The notes: generated by a model not told the origin, from the sequence alone. A DNA stretch of 64,000 nt from Caecibacteroides pullorum (GCF_019239235.1 NZ_JAAZTS010000003.1:62001-126000), one strand, 5' to 3'. Numbered from the stretch's first letter, positions 1-8,770 are shown. A program made the numbers and translations.

Positions 1-1337
1 TTCAAAGCTTTGTCGTAGTCCTTCTGAAGGCTGCCCAGACGGTCGCCCAAGGTGAGGAACGTGTCGGTGAAGCCGGCAATCTTTTCGTAGAGCGACGTGC
101 CCCGCTTGATGATGGCCTGCACGTTCTTTACCTGATTCTCGCGTTTCCACAGGTCAAGCGAGAGGCGCAGGGCACTGATGAGGTTGGTGGGGCTCATCAG
201 GACGACCTTCTTGTTATAGGCATATTCCCACAGGTTGGCGTCGCTCTGTACGGCCAGCAGATAAGCTCCTTCGGTAGGGATGAACATCATGACAAAGTCG
301 GGTGCCTTGACGTCGTAGTGCGAGTAGTCCTTGCGGCTCAGTTCGTCGATGTGGGCACGGACGGACTGCAGATGTGCCTTCAGGCAGCGGGCTTGCTCTT
401 CCTTATTCTCGGCGGCGGTATAGGTGGCGTAGGCCGATAGGGAAACTTTGGAATCGATAATCATTTCACGGTCATCGGGATAGCGGACGATGATGTCGGG
501 CTGCATGCGCTGACCGCTTTCTTCGTTGGTCAGTGCTTCACCCCGCTCGTCGCGCAGGAACTCCTGGCGGACGTAATGTTCGCCTTCGATGAGGCCCGAT
601 GCCTGGAGCAGGCGTTCCAGAATGACTTCGCCCCAGTTACCCTGCATTTTCGAGTCGCCCTTCAGGGCGCGGGTCAGGTTGTTGGCCTCTTCGCTCAGGC
701 GGTTGTTCAGTTCCACAAGGTCCTTGATGCGTTCGCCCAGTGAGAAGCGTTCCTTGGCTTCGGTGTTGTATACCTGTTCTACCTTTTCGCGGAAGTCTTT
801 GAGATTTTCACCCAAGGGGCGGAGCAGATTGCCGATGTGTTCGGCATTGAGTCGCTTGAAGTCGTCGGCCTTGTTTTGGAAGATGCGGTTGGACAATGCT
901 TCGAACTCAGTGTTCATGCGGCGGTGCAGTGCTTCGGCCTCTTCACGCTGTTCGGCCAGGCGCTTTTCCAGTTGCTGCCGTTGTTCGGCCAGTCGTTCGG
1001 CGAATTGTTGTTCACGGCTGCTGTTCTGTTCATTGAACAACCTCTCCTGTTCAGCCAGGCGGTTGGCAAAAAGACGTTCCTGCTCGGCCAGTCGTTCACC
1101 AAACTGTTTTTCTTGTGCGGCCAGTCGTTCGGTGCTTTGCTGCCCGATGGCTTTCAACCGCTCCTCGGCAACCGCTTTCTCTCGTTCGATGCGTTCGTTG
1201 GTCGTACGGTTCAGCAAGTCTTCACGTTGCTGTGCGGCTTCAAGCTGCGCTTTCAGTGCGGTGGATTTACGTCCCGCAACCAACATTCCGATACCTGTCC
1301 CGACGCCCAGTCCTATAATCAGTAATACGATTTCCAT
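1..1337 (-). CDS. rmuC: DNA recombination protein RmuC (C-terminus beyond window)
   Basis: RmuC-family protein, linked in E. coli to limiting rearrangements at inverted repeats; its biochemical role is not settled. The ATG at 1337 opens an N-terminal membrane anchor ([20 protein letters not shown]), followed by a coiled coil of about 100 residues built on a repeated (R/Q)LAEQ(E/R) heptad-like unit. After that comes the conserved nuclease-like core, with GNWGE, LLQASGL and the [10 protein letters not shown] stretch typical of the family. The reading frame runs off position 1, so roughly the last fifth is missing. It lies 44 bases downstream of the HExxH protein on the same strand and may be cotranscribed with map. 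The identification is firm; the operon is inferred. Confidence 0.93.
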   Translation of the reverse strand, partial: MEIVLLIIGLGVGTGIGMLVAGRKSTALKAQLEAAQQREDLLNRTTNERIEREKAVAEERLKAIGQQSTERLAAQEKQFGERLAEQERLFANRLAEQERLFNEQNSSREQQFAERLAEQRQQLEKRLAEQREEAEALHRRMNTEFEALSNRIFQNKADDFKRLNAEHIGNLLRPLGENLKDFREKVEQVYNTEAKERFSLGERIKDLVELNNRLSEEANNLTRALKGDSKMQGNWGEVILERLLQASGLIEGEHYVRQEFLRDERGEALTNEESGQRMQPDIIVRYPDDREMIIDSKVSLSAYATYTAAENKEEQARCLKAHLQSVRAHIDELSRKDYSHYDVKAPDFVMMFIPTEGAYLLAVQSDANLWEYAYNKKVVLMSPTNLISALRLSLDLWKRENQVKNVQAIIKRGTSLYEKIAGFTDTFLTLGDRLGSLQKDYDKAL

Positions 1338-1381
1338 GATGTACAATATTATGTCCGTTTGTTAAAACCAATCCCCGCCGG

Positions 1382-2323
1382 TTATCTTTGTGGCTGCAAA
1401 GCCTGCCGCATCTTTTCAATCAGTTCGGGAGTGCCGCTAACAGGCTTGCGGGTCAGCAGGAAGGCAAAGTTCTCGGCCAGTATTTCTTCGGGATTGATGA
1501 TGTAGTTGGTATTCCTTCCTACCTGTTCAAAGAAATTCTCTGCATCCTTTATTCCGTATATCACCGTTTTTCCGTCTTTCTGTTCTGCCTTACCGTCTTT
1601 CAGCGGCATCAGACCGATTGTCAGATAATTGAAGAAGCTGCCTCCTTCGTATGGCTTATTGGCATATATCAGCATCGCACAGGGACGTTCTTCACTCTTG
1701 ATGCGAAAACGGGCGTAACTGTCGAAGCGGTTGACATCGGGATTAGTAATCACCACATCGCGCAAATCGGCCGGTACTTCAAATTCTTCAGGTACGATGT
1801 TGAAGCCGATGAGCTTGTACATTTTCTCACGGAAATCCGGATTGTTGCGTGTCAGCACATGGAACAGTTCGTGTGCCAGCAGATAACTTGCTTGCTGGGG
1901 CTTCATGCGGGCTATTTGTTCTTCCACTACGATGTAGTCCATACGAGTATATCCGCCTGCACCGCCTTCTTCGGCCATGGTTGTTTTCAGAATTCTGATT
2001 TCCTGCGGAAGAGTCAATGACAGGTTTAGGGCTTTGATGTGGCTGTTCAGTGAATCGGCCGCTTCTTGCATGCGTTGTTTGTCCTCCTTGCTCCAGTCGC
2101 GTGCCTGATCGGCGATGAAACACATCAACTCCTGCCGAGTGCCTCCTTTTTTGCCCAACCGGGCTTCGTAATCGAAACGGCTCCACTGACGGGTAGTGGC
2201 ATCTTCTTTCGAAAGCAGAGTACGGGCTTCGTTGGCATCTATGTAATGCAGATTGATTTGTGCATACATATCTGTTGCACAAAGGCTAAGAGATAAAAGA
2301 GCTGTAGTCAGAAATTTTTTCAT
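1382..2323 (-). CDS. Secreted putative zinc metallopeptidase (HELFH motif)
   Basis: 313-residue exported protein I do not recognise as a named family. The chosen ATG gives a clean signal peptide (MKKFLTTALLSLSLCATDMYA, cleaved before QINL); an in-frame upstream ATG at 2431 would bury it inside map. A mid-protein LLAHELFHVLTR segment carries an HExxH zinc site preceded by hydrophobic residues, as in gluzincin or metzincin-like peptidases; the third metal ligand cannot be assigned by eye. The rest has no obvious repeats. It follows map after 14 bases, so the two are probably cotranscribed. Peptidase activity is an inference from the motif only. A periplasmic or outer-membrane location is likely. 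Confidence 0.8.
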   Translation of the reverse strand: MKKFLTTALLSLSLCATDMYAQINLHYIDANEARTLLSKEDATTRQWSRFDYEARLGKKGGTRQELMCFIADQARDWSKEDKQRMQEAADSLNSHIKALNLSLTLPQEIRILKTTMAEEGGAGGYTRMDYIVVEEQIARMKPQQASYLLAHELFHVLTRNNPDFREKMYKLIGFNIVPEEFEVPADLRDVVITNPDVNRFDSYARFRIKSEERPCAMLIYANKPYEGGSFFNYLTIGLMPLKDGKAEQKDGKTVIYGIKDAENFFEQVGRNTNYIINPEEILAENFAFLLTRKPVSGTPELIEKMRQALQPQR

Positions 2324-2337
2324 GCGAAGATGTCTCC

Positions 2338-3192
2338 TTATTCTGTCAGCACTTCGTTTCCGTTCTCGGTAATCAGCACCATACTTTCCCACTGAGCTGA
2401 GGGCAGGCCGTCGTCGGTGCAGACGGTCCATCCGTCGGCTTCGTCGATGAATACTTCATAACTGCCCATGTTGATCATTGGTTCGATGGTGAACGTCATG
2501 CCCGGCACGATCATCATGCCTGTACCTCGTTTGCCGAAATGCTCTACGTCGGGCTCTTCGTGGAATTTGACACCGCATCCGTGGCCGCACAGGTCGCGTA
2601 CCACACTGTAGCCGTTTTTCTCGGCATGTTCCTGGATGGCCGCGCCGATGTCTCCCAGGCGTGTCCAAGGCTGTGCCATACGGACACCGATGTCGCGGCA
2701 TTCGCGGGTCACTTCGACGAGACGTTTCATCTCGGGACTCACTTCGCCGATCATGAACATGCGTGAGGCGTCGGAGAAGTAGCCTTTGTAGATGGTCGAT
2801 ACATCGACGTTGACGATGTCGCCGCTCTTTAGGATTTCCTTGGTACTGGGGATGCCGTGACACACAACGTCGTTGATGCTGGTGCATACGCTCTTCGGGT
2901 AACCTTCGTACATGAACGGTGCAGGAATGGCATCGTGATCGGTTGTGAAGCAGTAGACCATGTGGTCTATCTCAGCGGTGGACATGCCTTCGCGGATATT
3001 CTCAGAAATATAGTCGAGCAGGGCGGTATTGATTTTGGCACTTTCACGGATACCAGCCAGTTGCTCTTCGGTACGGAGCAGGTGGCGTTGTGGCAGGCGG
3101 ACGCCTTCATGTTTATACTGTTGTATTTTAGCTTCTACTTCATCGGAATAGTTTCTGGGAGTGAAGCGGGCTCCCTTTATCAGTTTCTTCAT
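2338..3192 (-). CDS. map: Methionine aminopeptidase, type I
   Basis: Removes the initiator methionine from nascent proteins. It is a pita-bread fold peptidase of 284 residues with the expected metal ligands: two Asp in VNVDVS and YFSDASRM, a His in CGHGCGVKFHEE, and two Glu in TFTIEPMI and WESMVL. The upstream catalytic His is in VCHGIP. An N-terminal segment of about 40 basic residues (GARFTPRNYSDEVEAKIQQY) precedes the catalytic domain and makes it longer than the E. coli enzyme. It heads a probable minus-strand operon with the HExxH protein and perhaps rmuC. A candidate -7 element (3221-3228) lies about 30 bases upstream. Confidence 0.96.
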   Translation of the reverse strand: MKKLIKGARFTPRNYSDEVEAKIQQYKHEGVRLPQRHLLRTEEQLAGIRESAKINTALLDYISENIREGMSTAEIDHMVYCFTTDHDAIPAPFMYEGYPKSVCTSINDVVCHGIPSTKEILKSGDIVNVDVSTIYKGYFSDASRMFMIGEVSPEMKRLVEVTRECRDIGVRMAQPWTRLGDIGAAIQEHAEKNGYSVVRDLCGHGCGVKFHEEPDVEHFGKRGTGMMIVPGMTFTIEPMINMGSYEVFIDEADGWTVCTDDGLPSAQWESMVLITENGNEVLTE

Positions 3193-3220
3193 AGTGAAAA
3201 CTCTTTTTTATTTAGTTGTG

Positions 3221-3228
3221 CAAAAGTA
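3221..3228 (-). promoter_or_regulatory. Candidate Bacteroides -7 element for map
   Basis: On the minus strand this reads TACTTTTG, matching TAnnTTTG. No TTTG is visible at the expected -33 distance, so the call rests on the -7 element and its position 29 bases before the start codon. Confidence 0.45.
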
Positions 3229-3380
3229 CGTAATTCCTTTGGGAAACGGGCGGACTTGTGCAGGAAAATGATAGGTTTGTGTTTTTGGTTGCATTTAGCA
3301 GATTTGTAACGTCTTCTCAATACCGTTGCAATAAGGTTTGTGCACTTTTGCAATGCCAAATAAAAATAGGAGGAATGATT

Positions 3381-3563
3381 ATGCAACTGAATCAGAATGA
3401 TTACACTGTAGAAGCTGCCGCCGGCGGCGGATTCTTTGCTTACTACATGAACAACCTGTTGTGCAGCGCGTACGGCGAAACGCCGGATGAAGCTTGCGAG
3501 AACTTGGAACGTGTCGTAGACGATTTTGTCAGCGATATGTTCATGGTCGAAGAATATATCTGA
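3381..3563 (+). CDS. Small acidic HicB-like protein (60 aa)
   Basis: A 60-residue acidic protein. An AGGAGGA stretch at 3368-3374 sits seven bases before the ATG at 3381 and none before the ATG at 3375, so 3381 is chosen. The pattern YTVEAAAGGGFFAYYMNNL, then CSAYGETPDEACENLERVV, resembles the partial RNase H-like fold of HicB antitoxins, in which a G-FxAY strand is followed by a G-T-x-x-EA helix. No HicA toxin-like gene and no DNA-binding domain accompany it, so a toxin-antitoxin role is not supported. It stands alone, divergent from map and 136 bases before the glycosyltransferase. Function unknown; the fold assignment is tentative. Confidence 0.7.
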   Translation: MQLNQNDYTVEAAAGGGFFAYYMNNLLCSAYGETPDEACENLERVVDDFVSDMFMVEEYI

Positions 3564-3618
3564 CCTCGATACGGAGAGAGGCATTTCTTACGTAAATTCA
3601 TATATTCTCTTTTGGATT

Positions 3619-3643
3619 CCGCATCTGCGTGATGCAGGTGCGG
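3619..3643. other. Hairpin between the HicB-like gene and glycosyltransferase
   Basis: Ten-base arms CCGCATCTGC and GCAGGTGCGG around a 5-base loop, paired throughout with one G-T wobble. The sequence after it has only scattered T residues, so it is a weak terminator candidate for the small gene or a leader structure of the glycosyltransferase gene. Confidence 0.4.
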
Positions 3644-3699
3644 ATTGGTTTGAAATCTTTATTTGTGGAATACACATCTATTATATACATTGAAGTCCT

Positions 3700-4830
3700 A
3701 TGAAAGTATTGTTCATCATTCAGGGCGAAGGGCGGGGACATCTCACCCAAGCCATTACATTGGAAGGCATACTGCGCCGTAATGGTTACGACGTGGTCGA
3801 GGTGCTGGTGGGCCAGAGTAGTTCGCGTCGTCTGCCCGGCTTCTTCAACCGGAACATCAAGGCGCCCGTCAAACGTTTCCTGAGTCCAAATTTCCTGCCT
3901 ACACCGGCCAACCGCCGGGTAAGCCTGACACGCAGTGTGGTTTACAACCTGTTGCGTTTGCCTGCCTACTTCCGCAGTATGCGTTACATAGATCGTCGTA
4001 TTCGAGAAACGGAAGCCGAACTTGTTGTCAACTTCTATGAGCTGCTTACGGGACTGACTTATTTCTTTTTCCGTCCATCGGTGCCGCAGGTCAGCATCGG
4101 ACATCAGTATCTTTTCCTGCATCCTGAATTTCACTTTCCGCAAAAAAGTGGATGGAGTCTTTCTCTGTTGCGCTTCTTCACCCGTCTGACCAGTATCGGA
4201 GCCTGCCGCAGATTGGCGTTGTCTTTCCGTCCGATGGATGACAGTCCGGCTTCACGCATTCGTGTAGTTCCTCCACTGCTACGGTCGGAAGTGTTGGCTT
4301 GTGAGAGCGAAAGGGGCGACTACCTGCACGGCTACTTGCTTAACGCGGGGTTTGCCGACGACGTCTTGGGGTGGCACAGCCGCCATCCGCGTGTACCTCT
4401 CCATTTCTTTTGGGACAAGCCTGGTGAGGAGGAGACGTGCTGCATGGACGACACGCTGACTTTCCACCAGATAGACGACATGAAGTTTCTGCGCTACATG
4501 TCCGGCTGTCGTGCTTACGCTACAACGGCGGGGTTCGAGTCTGTGTGCGAAGCCATGTATCTGGGAAAACCGCTGCTGATGGTGCCTGCCCACATCGAGC
4601 AGGACTGCAACGCCTACGACGCCGCACGGACGGGAGCGGGCATCGTGGCCGATTCGTTCGACCTGCAACGTCTGCTGGACTTCGAACGCAACTATCGTCC
4701 GAACGTGGAGTTCCGCTATTGGGTGCGGAGTGCCGAGCGCATCATCCTGGAGGCGCTGGAGGAAGCTGTACATTCCGGTCGGTTACCTTTGGGAGTACCG
4801 TATGAATATTGTAACGGATTTGAAATCTGA
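3700..4830 (+). CDS. Glycosyltransferase, MurG-like GT-B fold
   Basis: 376-residue cytoplasmic glycosyltransferase of the COG1819/MurG-like group. The N-terminus MKVLFIIQGEGRGHLTQAI has the Gly-rich loop and GHLTQA motif typical of nucleotide-sugar GT-B enzymes. The C-terminal donor-binding half contains ATTAGFESVCEAMYLGKP, the usual G-x-x-S-x-x-E-A-x-x-x-G-K-P arrangement, followed by a QDCNAYDAA segment. No signal peptide or membrane segment is seen. Donor and acceptor cannot be told from sequence. It precedes ppk by 35 bases, but a separate -7 element just before ppk suggests ppk can also be transcribed independently. Confidence 0.85.
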   Translation: MKVLFIIQGEGRGHLTQAITLEGILRRNGYDVVEVLVGQSSSRRLPGFFNRNIKAPVKRFLSPNFLPTPANRRVSLTRSVVYNLLRLPAYFRSMRYIDRRIRETEAELVVNFYELLTGLTYFFFRPSVPQVSIGHQYLFLHPEFHFPQKSGWSLSLLRFFTRLTSIGACRRLALSFRPMDDSPASRIRVVPPLLRSEVLACESERGDYLHGYLLNAGFADDVLGWHSRHPRVPLHFFWDKPGEEETCCMDDTLTFHQIDDMKFLRYMSGCRAYATTAGFESVCEAMYLGKPLLMVPAHIEQDCNAYDAARTGAGIVADSFDLQRLLDFERNYRPNVEFRYWVRSAERIILEALEEAVHSGRLPLGVPYEYCNGFEI

Positions 4831-4847
4831 ATGTAATACCCGTCCTC

Positions 4848-4855
4848 TACTTTTG
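4848..4855 (+). promoter_or_regulatory. Candidate -7 element for ppk
   Basis: TACTTTTG fits TAnnTTTG. A TTTG at 4819-4822 is 25 bases upstream, longer than usual. Transcription would begin around 4861, leaving almost no leader before the ATG at 4866 and about 14 bases before the ATG at 4875. Confidence 0.45.
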
Positions 4856-4865
4856 CGGAAAAATA

Positions 4866-6968
4866 ATGAAACTTATGGCAAAAAGGACGGTCAACAAGAA
4901 AAACTTGTCGGAGGCATATGTGGAGCGTGATCTGAGTTGGATGTATTTCAACCGACGCATTTTACAGGAGGCCACCAAGCAACAGATCCCGCTGCTGGAA
5001 CGGTTGGGATTTCTGGGTATTTACTCAAACAATCTGGACGAATTCTTCCGCGTGCGTATGGCGACGCTGAGCCGCATCGCCGAGTGTGAGGACCGGAGTG
5101 TGAAGGCCGAACGCGAACATGCCCGGCAGCTCATCAAGCAGATCACCAAGCTGAACAACAAGTACGCCAAGGAGTACGAGCTGGCCATTCGTGATGTCAC
5201 CCAGCAGCTGCGTGCCGAGCATATCTGCCTTTTGAAGGAGGATGAACTTGACGAAGAGCAGCAACAGTATGTGCGTACGTTCTTCCGCCAGCAGCTGAGC
5301 GGATTTGTCAGTCCCGTGTGGATTTCGGCGGTGAAGCAGCTGGCCGACGAAACGGACGAGAACATCTACCTGGCCGTCAAGATGCAGGCCGAACATAAGA
5401 AGCAAGCCGAGTATGCTTTGATCGAACTGCCTGTTTCGGTCTGCGGACGTTTTGTGCGACTGCCCGACAAGAACGGCAACAACTACCTGATGTACCTGGA
5501 CGATGTCATCCGATTCTGCCTTCCGATCATCTTCAGCGGACTGAACTACGACCACTTCGAAGCGTATGCCTTCAAGTTTACGAAGGATGCCGAGATGGAG
5601 ATGGACAACGACCTGCGCAACGGCATGTTGCAGAAGATATCCAAGGGAGTGAAGAGTCGGAGGAAAGGCGATGCCTTGCGCGTCATCTACGACGCCGCCA
5701 TGCCGAAAGACCTGCACAAGCGTGTGATGAACATGCTGAATCTCGACAAGCTGGACACTGTGCTGGCCGGAGGTCGTTATCATAACCACAAAGACCTGAT
5801 GTCCTTCCCCGATTGCGGCCGGAAGGACTTGAAATACCCACGTTGGGAACCCTTGGTACGTCCTGAACTGGATAGCGGCGAGAGCCTGCTGCGGCTAGTG
5901 CAGAAGGGCGACCGCTTCATCCACGTGCCTTACCATAGCTTCGACTACTACATCCGCCTCTTGCAAGAGGCCGCCATCCATAAGGAGGTGAAGAGTATCA
6001 AGACCACGCTCTACCGCCTGGCCAAGGACTCGAAAGTGGTGCGCGCCCTTATCTGTGCCGCCCGTAACGGCAAGAAGGTGACGGTCGTCATCGAATTGCT
6101 GGCCCGCTTCGACGAGGCGTCCAACATCAGCTGGTCGAAGAAAATGCAGGATGCCGGCATTCATGTCATCTTCGGCGTGGAGAACCTGAAAGTGCACTCC
6201 AAAATCACCCACATCGGCATGAAGAACGGGCTCGACATCGCCTGCATCAGTACGGGAAACTTCCACGAAGGCAATGCGCGCGTCTATACCGACTACCTGC
6301 TGATGACGGCTGCCCGCAACGTGGTGCGCGATGTCAACTCCGTCTTTACCTTCATCGAGAAGCCCTATGTACCCGTTTCCTTCAAGGAACTGCTCGTCTC
6401 GCCCAACGAGATGAAGAAACGCTTCCTTCGTCTGATAGACAACGAAATCAAGAACCGCCAGCAGGGAAAGCCCGCCTATATCCGTGTCAAGATCAACCAC
6501 ATCACGGACACGGACATGGTGCGGAAGCTCTACGAGGCGTCGGCCAGTGGCGTGCCTGTCGACCTGCTGGTGCGAGGCAACTGTTCGCTGGTCACCGGCA
6601 TCCCCGGCGTGAGCGACACGATACGCATCTGCGGCATCATCGACCGCTATCTGGAACATTCGCGCATCTTCATCTTTGCCGCCGGAGGCGAGGAAAAATG
6701 CTTCATCGGTTCGGCCGACTGGATGCCCCGCAACCTGGACAACCGCGTAGAGGTCGTGGCACCCGTCTACGACCCCGCCATCAAGGCCGACCTGGCCCGT
6801 GTCATCGACTACGGCTTGCGCGATACGATGCAGGGACGCATCGTCGACGGCAGGGGAAGGAACGAGCCTTGGACGACAGGCGAGGAGAGTCCTTTCCGTT
6901 CGCAAGAGGAGTTGTACCGGTATTATAAGGAGGCGAACCGGCTCCTGCCACTCGATCCGGCCGAATAG
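4866..6968 (+). CDS. ppk: Polyphosphate kinase 1
   Basis: Polymerises the terminal phosphate of ATP into inorganic polyphosphate, reversibly. It is 700 residues, normal for PPK1, with the N-terminal RDLSWMYFNRRIL motif, LDEFFRVRMATL, the catalytic core (KTTLYRLAKDSKVV), the autophosphorylated His in KVHSKITHIG near residue 444, and the C-terminal ISTGNFHEGNARVYTDY and SADWMPRNLDNRVEV segments. The start could instead be the ATG at 4875 (MAKRTVNKK); the nearby -7 element slightly favours that. It is followed, after a 286-base spacer filled by a 40-bp tandem array, by ppx, which degrades its product, so the pair is a synthesis/turnover unit for polyphosphate. Confidence 0.96.
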   Translation: MKLMAKRTVNKKNLSEAYVERDLSWMYFNRRILQEATKQQIPLLERLGFLGIYSNNLDEFFRVRMATLSRIAECEDRSVKAEREHARQLIKQITKLNNKYAKEYELAIRDVTQQLRAEHICLLKEDELDEEQQQYVRTFFRQQLSGFVSPVWISAVKQLADETDENIYLAVKMQAEHKKQAEYALIELPVSVCGRFVRLPDKNGNNYLMYLDDVIRFCLPIIFSGLNYDHFEAYAFKFTKDAEMEMDNDLRNGMLQKISKGVKSRRKGDALRVIYDAAMPKDLHKRVMNMLNLDKLDTVLAGGRYHNHKDLMSFPDCGRKDLKYPRWEPLVRPELDSGESLLRLVQKGDRFIHVPYHSFDYYIRLLQEAAIHKEVKSIKTTLYRLAKDSKVVRALICAARNGKKVTVVIELLARFDEASNISWSKKMQDAGIHVIFGVENLKVHSKITHIGMKNGLDIACISTGNFHEGNARVYTDYLLMTAARNVVRDVNSVFTFIEKPYVPVSFKELLVSPNEMKKRFLRLIDNEIKNRQQGKPAYIRVKINHITDTDMVRKLYEASASGVPVDLLVRGNCSLVTGIPGVSDTIRICGIIDRYLEHSRIFIFAAGGEEKCFIGSADWMPRNLDNRVEVVAPVYDPAIKADLARVIDYGLRDTMQGRIVDGRGRNEPWTTGEESPFRSQEELYRYYKEANRLLPLDPAE

Positions 6969-6976
6969 TCTGCTGC

Positions 6977-7216
6977 GAAAGCTTCCCGCAGCGTGCAGGA
7001 CGGAATCGCGAACTGCGAAAGCTTCCCGCAGCGTGCAGGACGGAATCGCGGAGCGCGAAAGCTTCCCGCAGCGTGCAGGACGGAATCGCGGAGCGCGAAA
7101 GCTTCCCGCAGCGTGCAGGACGGAATCGCGGAGCGCGAAAGCTTCCTGCAGCGTGCAGGGCGGAATCCCGGAGCTGGAAAGCTTCCTGCAACGTGCAGGA
7201 CGGAATCCCGAAACAG
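6977..7216 (+). repeat. Tandem array, 6 x 40 bp, between ppk and ppx
   Basis: Six consecutive 40-bp units, each beginning GAAAGCTTCC and containing GCAGCGTGCAGG and a CGGAATC block. Units start at 6977, 7017, 7057, 7097, 7137 and 7177. Units 1-4 are nearly identical; units 5 and 6 carry shared substitutions (CCTGCA, CGGAATCCCG), so the array decays toward ppx. Because 40 is not a multiple of three, the array stays open in all frames on both strands and cycles through them, giving spurious reading frames. It fills nearly the whole ppk-ppx spacer. No flanking duplication or mobile element is visible. Confidence 0.95.
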
Positions 7217-7254
7217 GCAAATGATGTTCAATCTGAAAGAAATAAAAAAAAGAT

Positions 7255-8160
7255 ATGTGTAAGAAATGTTATGCCGCCATCGATATCGGCTCGAACGCCG
7301 TGCGGCTCCTGATTAAGAAAGAAGAAGAAAACGAAAACCTGGTCAGCCGTCGGCTGTCGAAGGTGATGATGCTCCGTGTGCCCCTCCGTCTGGGTTTCGA
7401 CGTCTTCTCGCTGGGCGAGCTTTCGGAGGGCAAAGCCGTGAAACTGCGTCGCCTGATGAAAGCCTTCCGCCAGCTGATGAAGATATACGAAGTGACCGAC
7501 TACCGCGCCTGCGCCACCTCGGCCATGCGCGACGCCCGTAACGGCAAGGCCGTCATCAAGAAAGTACTGAAAGATACGGGTATCCGTATCGAAATCATCG
7601 ACGGACAGGAAGAGGCCCGCATGATTTACAACAACCACGTGGAGTGCCTCGAAGACCGTACCGGCAACTACATCTACGTCGACGTGGGCGGTGGAAGCAC
7701 CGAAATCAATCTCCTGACGAACGGCGTGCTGGTACAGTCGCTTTCCTACAACGTAGGTACCGTGCGCATGTTGAGCAACGCAGTGCGCGAAGAGGTCTGG
7801 GAACAGATGAAAGACGACCTGACTCGCCTGACTGCTGACTTCTCCGACATCAACATCATCGGTTCGGGCGGCAATATCAACAAGCTTTATCGTCTGGCCG
7901 ACAAGAAAGACAAAAAGCTCCAGCGGATGCCCATTGCCTCCTTGCAGGAACTCTACGACCAGCTCAGCCCCCTGACGCCCGAGCAGCGCATGAAGGAATT
8001 CAGCCTCAAGGCAGACCGTGCCGACGTCATCGTCCCCGCCGCGCGGATATTCCTGACCATTGCCGAAACGGTAAAGGCGCAGTACGTCCACGTGCCCGTC
8101 ATCGGTCTGGCCGACGGCATCATCGACAGCCTCTACTCCAGCAATAACCTGCCGGAGTAA
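7255..8160 (+). CDS. ppx: Exopolyphosphatase (Ppx/GppA family)
   Basis: Hydrolyses terminal phosphates from polyphosphate, or pppGpp in GppA relatives. It is 301 residues of the actin-like ASKHA fold, with phosphate-1 loop AAIDIGSNAVRLLI at the N-terminus and phosphate-2 motif YVDVGGGSTEINLL near residue 145, then IIGSGGNINKL. It is the short form lacking the HD-like C-terminal domains of E. coli Ppx. Location immediately after ppk and its array supports a polyphosphate role over pppGpp. The ATG at 7255 has only a weakly purine-rich leader (GAAAGAAATAAAAAAAAG). Confidence 0.92.
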   Translation: MCKKCYAAIDIGSNAVRLLIKKEEENENLVSRRLSKVMMLRVPLRLGFDVFSLGELSEGKAVKLRRLMKAFRQLMKIYEVTDYRACATSAMRDARNGKAVIKKVLKDTGIRIEIIDGQEEARMIYNNHVECLEDRTGNYIYVDVGGGSTEINLLTNGVLVQSLSYNVGTVRMLSNAVREEVWEQMKDDLTRLTADFSDINIIGSGGNINKLYRLADKKDKKLQRMPIASLQELYDQLSPLTPEQRMKEFSLKADRADVIVPAARIFLTIAETVKAQYVHVPVIGLADGIIDSLYSSNNLPE

Positions 8161-8171
8161 AGGCTGCTCCG

Positions 8172-8690
8172 TTAGAGGAAACCTACAATCTTGAAGTGCA
8201 GGTTTCCTCCGGACTTGAAGGGACGGTAGAGGACATCGTGGCAGACATACAGTATCTCTCCTTTTTTCTTAATCCGGTACACGCCGGTTTCTGGCAAGAG
8301 AGGCACAATCATGCCTATTTCGGGGCGTACCACGACGTAACTTGCATTGGCATAGCGGTAGAAAATACCTTCTGCAAAAAAGTAGGGTGCATGATTGAAG
8401 CTGATACTTATGCAGTGCTGGGGACGTTCCCTGTAATGTGTCCCTACGGGCGGCATCGGTCTTCTGGGTGGACGGTGACCGTGAACTTTGTGAGGCGGCT
8501 CGGGTTTCCGGTGATGGACTTTATGAGGCGGTTCGGGCTTCTTGTGGTGAGGTTTCTTTGTTTTGTGGTCTTTAGGATCTTTATCAGTTACGGCAGTTGG
8601 ATTAGAGGCCTCGACACTCATCGTACAGGTAGGCAGGTAGCCGAAAGAAAGCGCAGCTGCCAATAAAAGGATAGTTGTAGATTTCTTCAT
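8172..8690 (-). CDS. Exported His/Pro/Lys-rich protein, DUF6515-like
   Basis: 172 residues from the ATG at 8690 (an ATG three codons upstream is equally possible). A signal peptide (MKKSTTILLLAAALSFGYLP) leads into a linker of about 45 residues very rich in His, Pro and Lys, containing two near-identical KPEPPHKVH repeats. The C-terminal half, with FAEGIFYRY, YVVVRPEIGMIVPLLP and VCHDVLYRP, resembles the small DUF6515-type domain found in exported Bacteroides proteins. The His-rich linker could bind metal; this is speculation. The stop is 12 bases from the convergent ppx stop. Confidence 0.8.
   Translation of the reverse strand: MKKSTTILLLAAALSFGYLPTCTMSVEASNPTAVTDKDPKDHKTKKPHHKKPEPPHKVHHRKPEPPHKVHGHRPPRRPMPPVGTHYRERPQHCISISFNHAPYFFAEGIFYRYANASYVVVRPEIGMIVPLLPETGVYRIKKKGEILYVCHDVLYRPFKSGGNLHFKIVGFL
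8175..8209. other. Perfect 10-bp inverted repeat at ppx/DUF6515 3' junction
   Basis: GAGGAAACCT, a 15-base loop, then AGGTTTCCTC. It lies in the last codons of the minus-strand gene and just beyond the ppx stop. No T-run follows on the plus strand, so it is only a possible transcript-end stabiliser. Confidence 0.4.
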
Positions 8691-8770
8691 AATCGTCATT
8701 TTTTAAGTTAAGTTTCTTATTTTGTTAGACAGTGTCATCATCGGAAAGTTTAAACGCCTTTGGTAAAAAG

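Noticed and set aside
1341..1400. Plus-strand TATCTTTG near 1383 as a promoter
   Set aside because: It faces no plus-strand gene and lies within the 3' end of a minus-strand gene; such 8-base matches occur by chance.
3381..3563. HicAB toxin-antitoxin system
   Set aside because: No small basic HicA-like gene lies on either side.
5895..7220. 441-codon open frame antisense to ppk and running through the array
   Set aside because: Its first part is array sequence and the rest mirrors ppk codons.
6799..7231. Several open frames of 60-140 codons over the 40-bp array, on both strands
   Set aside because: They are produced by a stop-free repeat whose period cycles through all frames; the predicted peptides are mutually frame-shifted copies with no ribosome site and overlap the ppk end.
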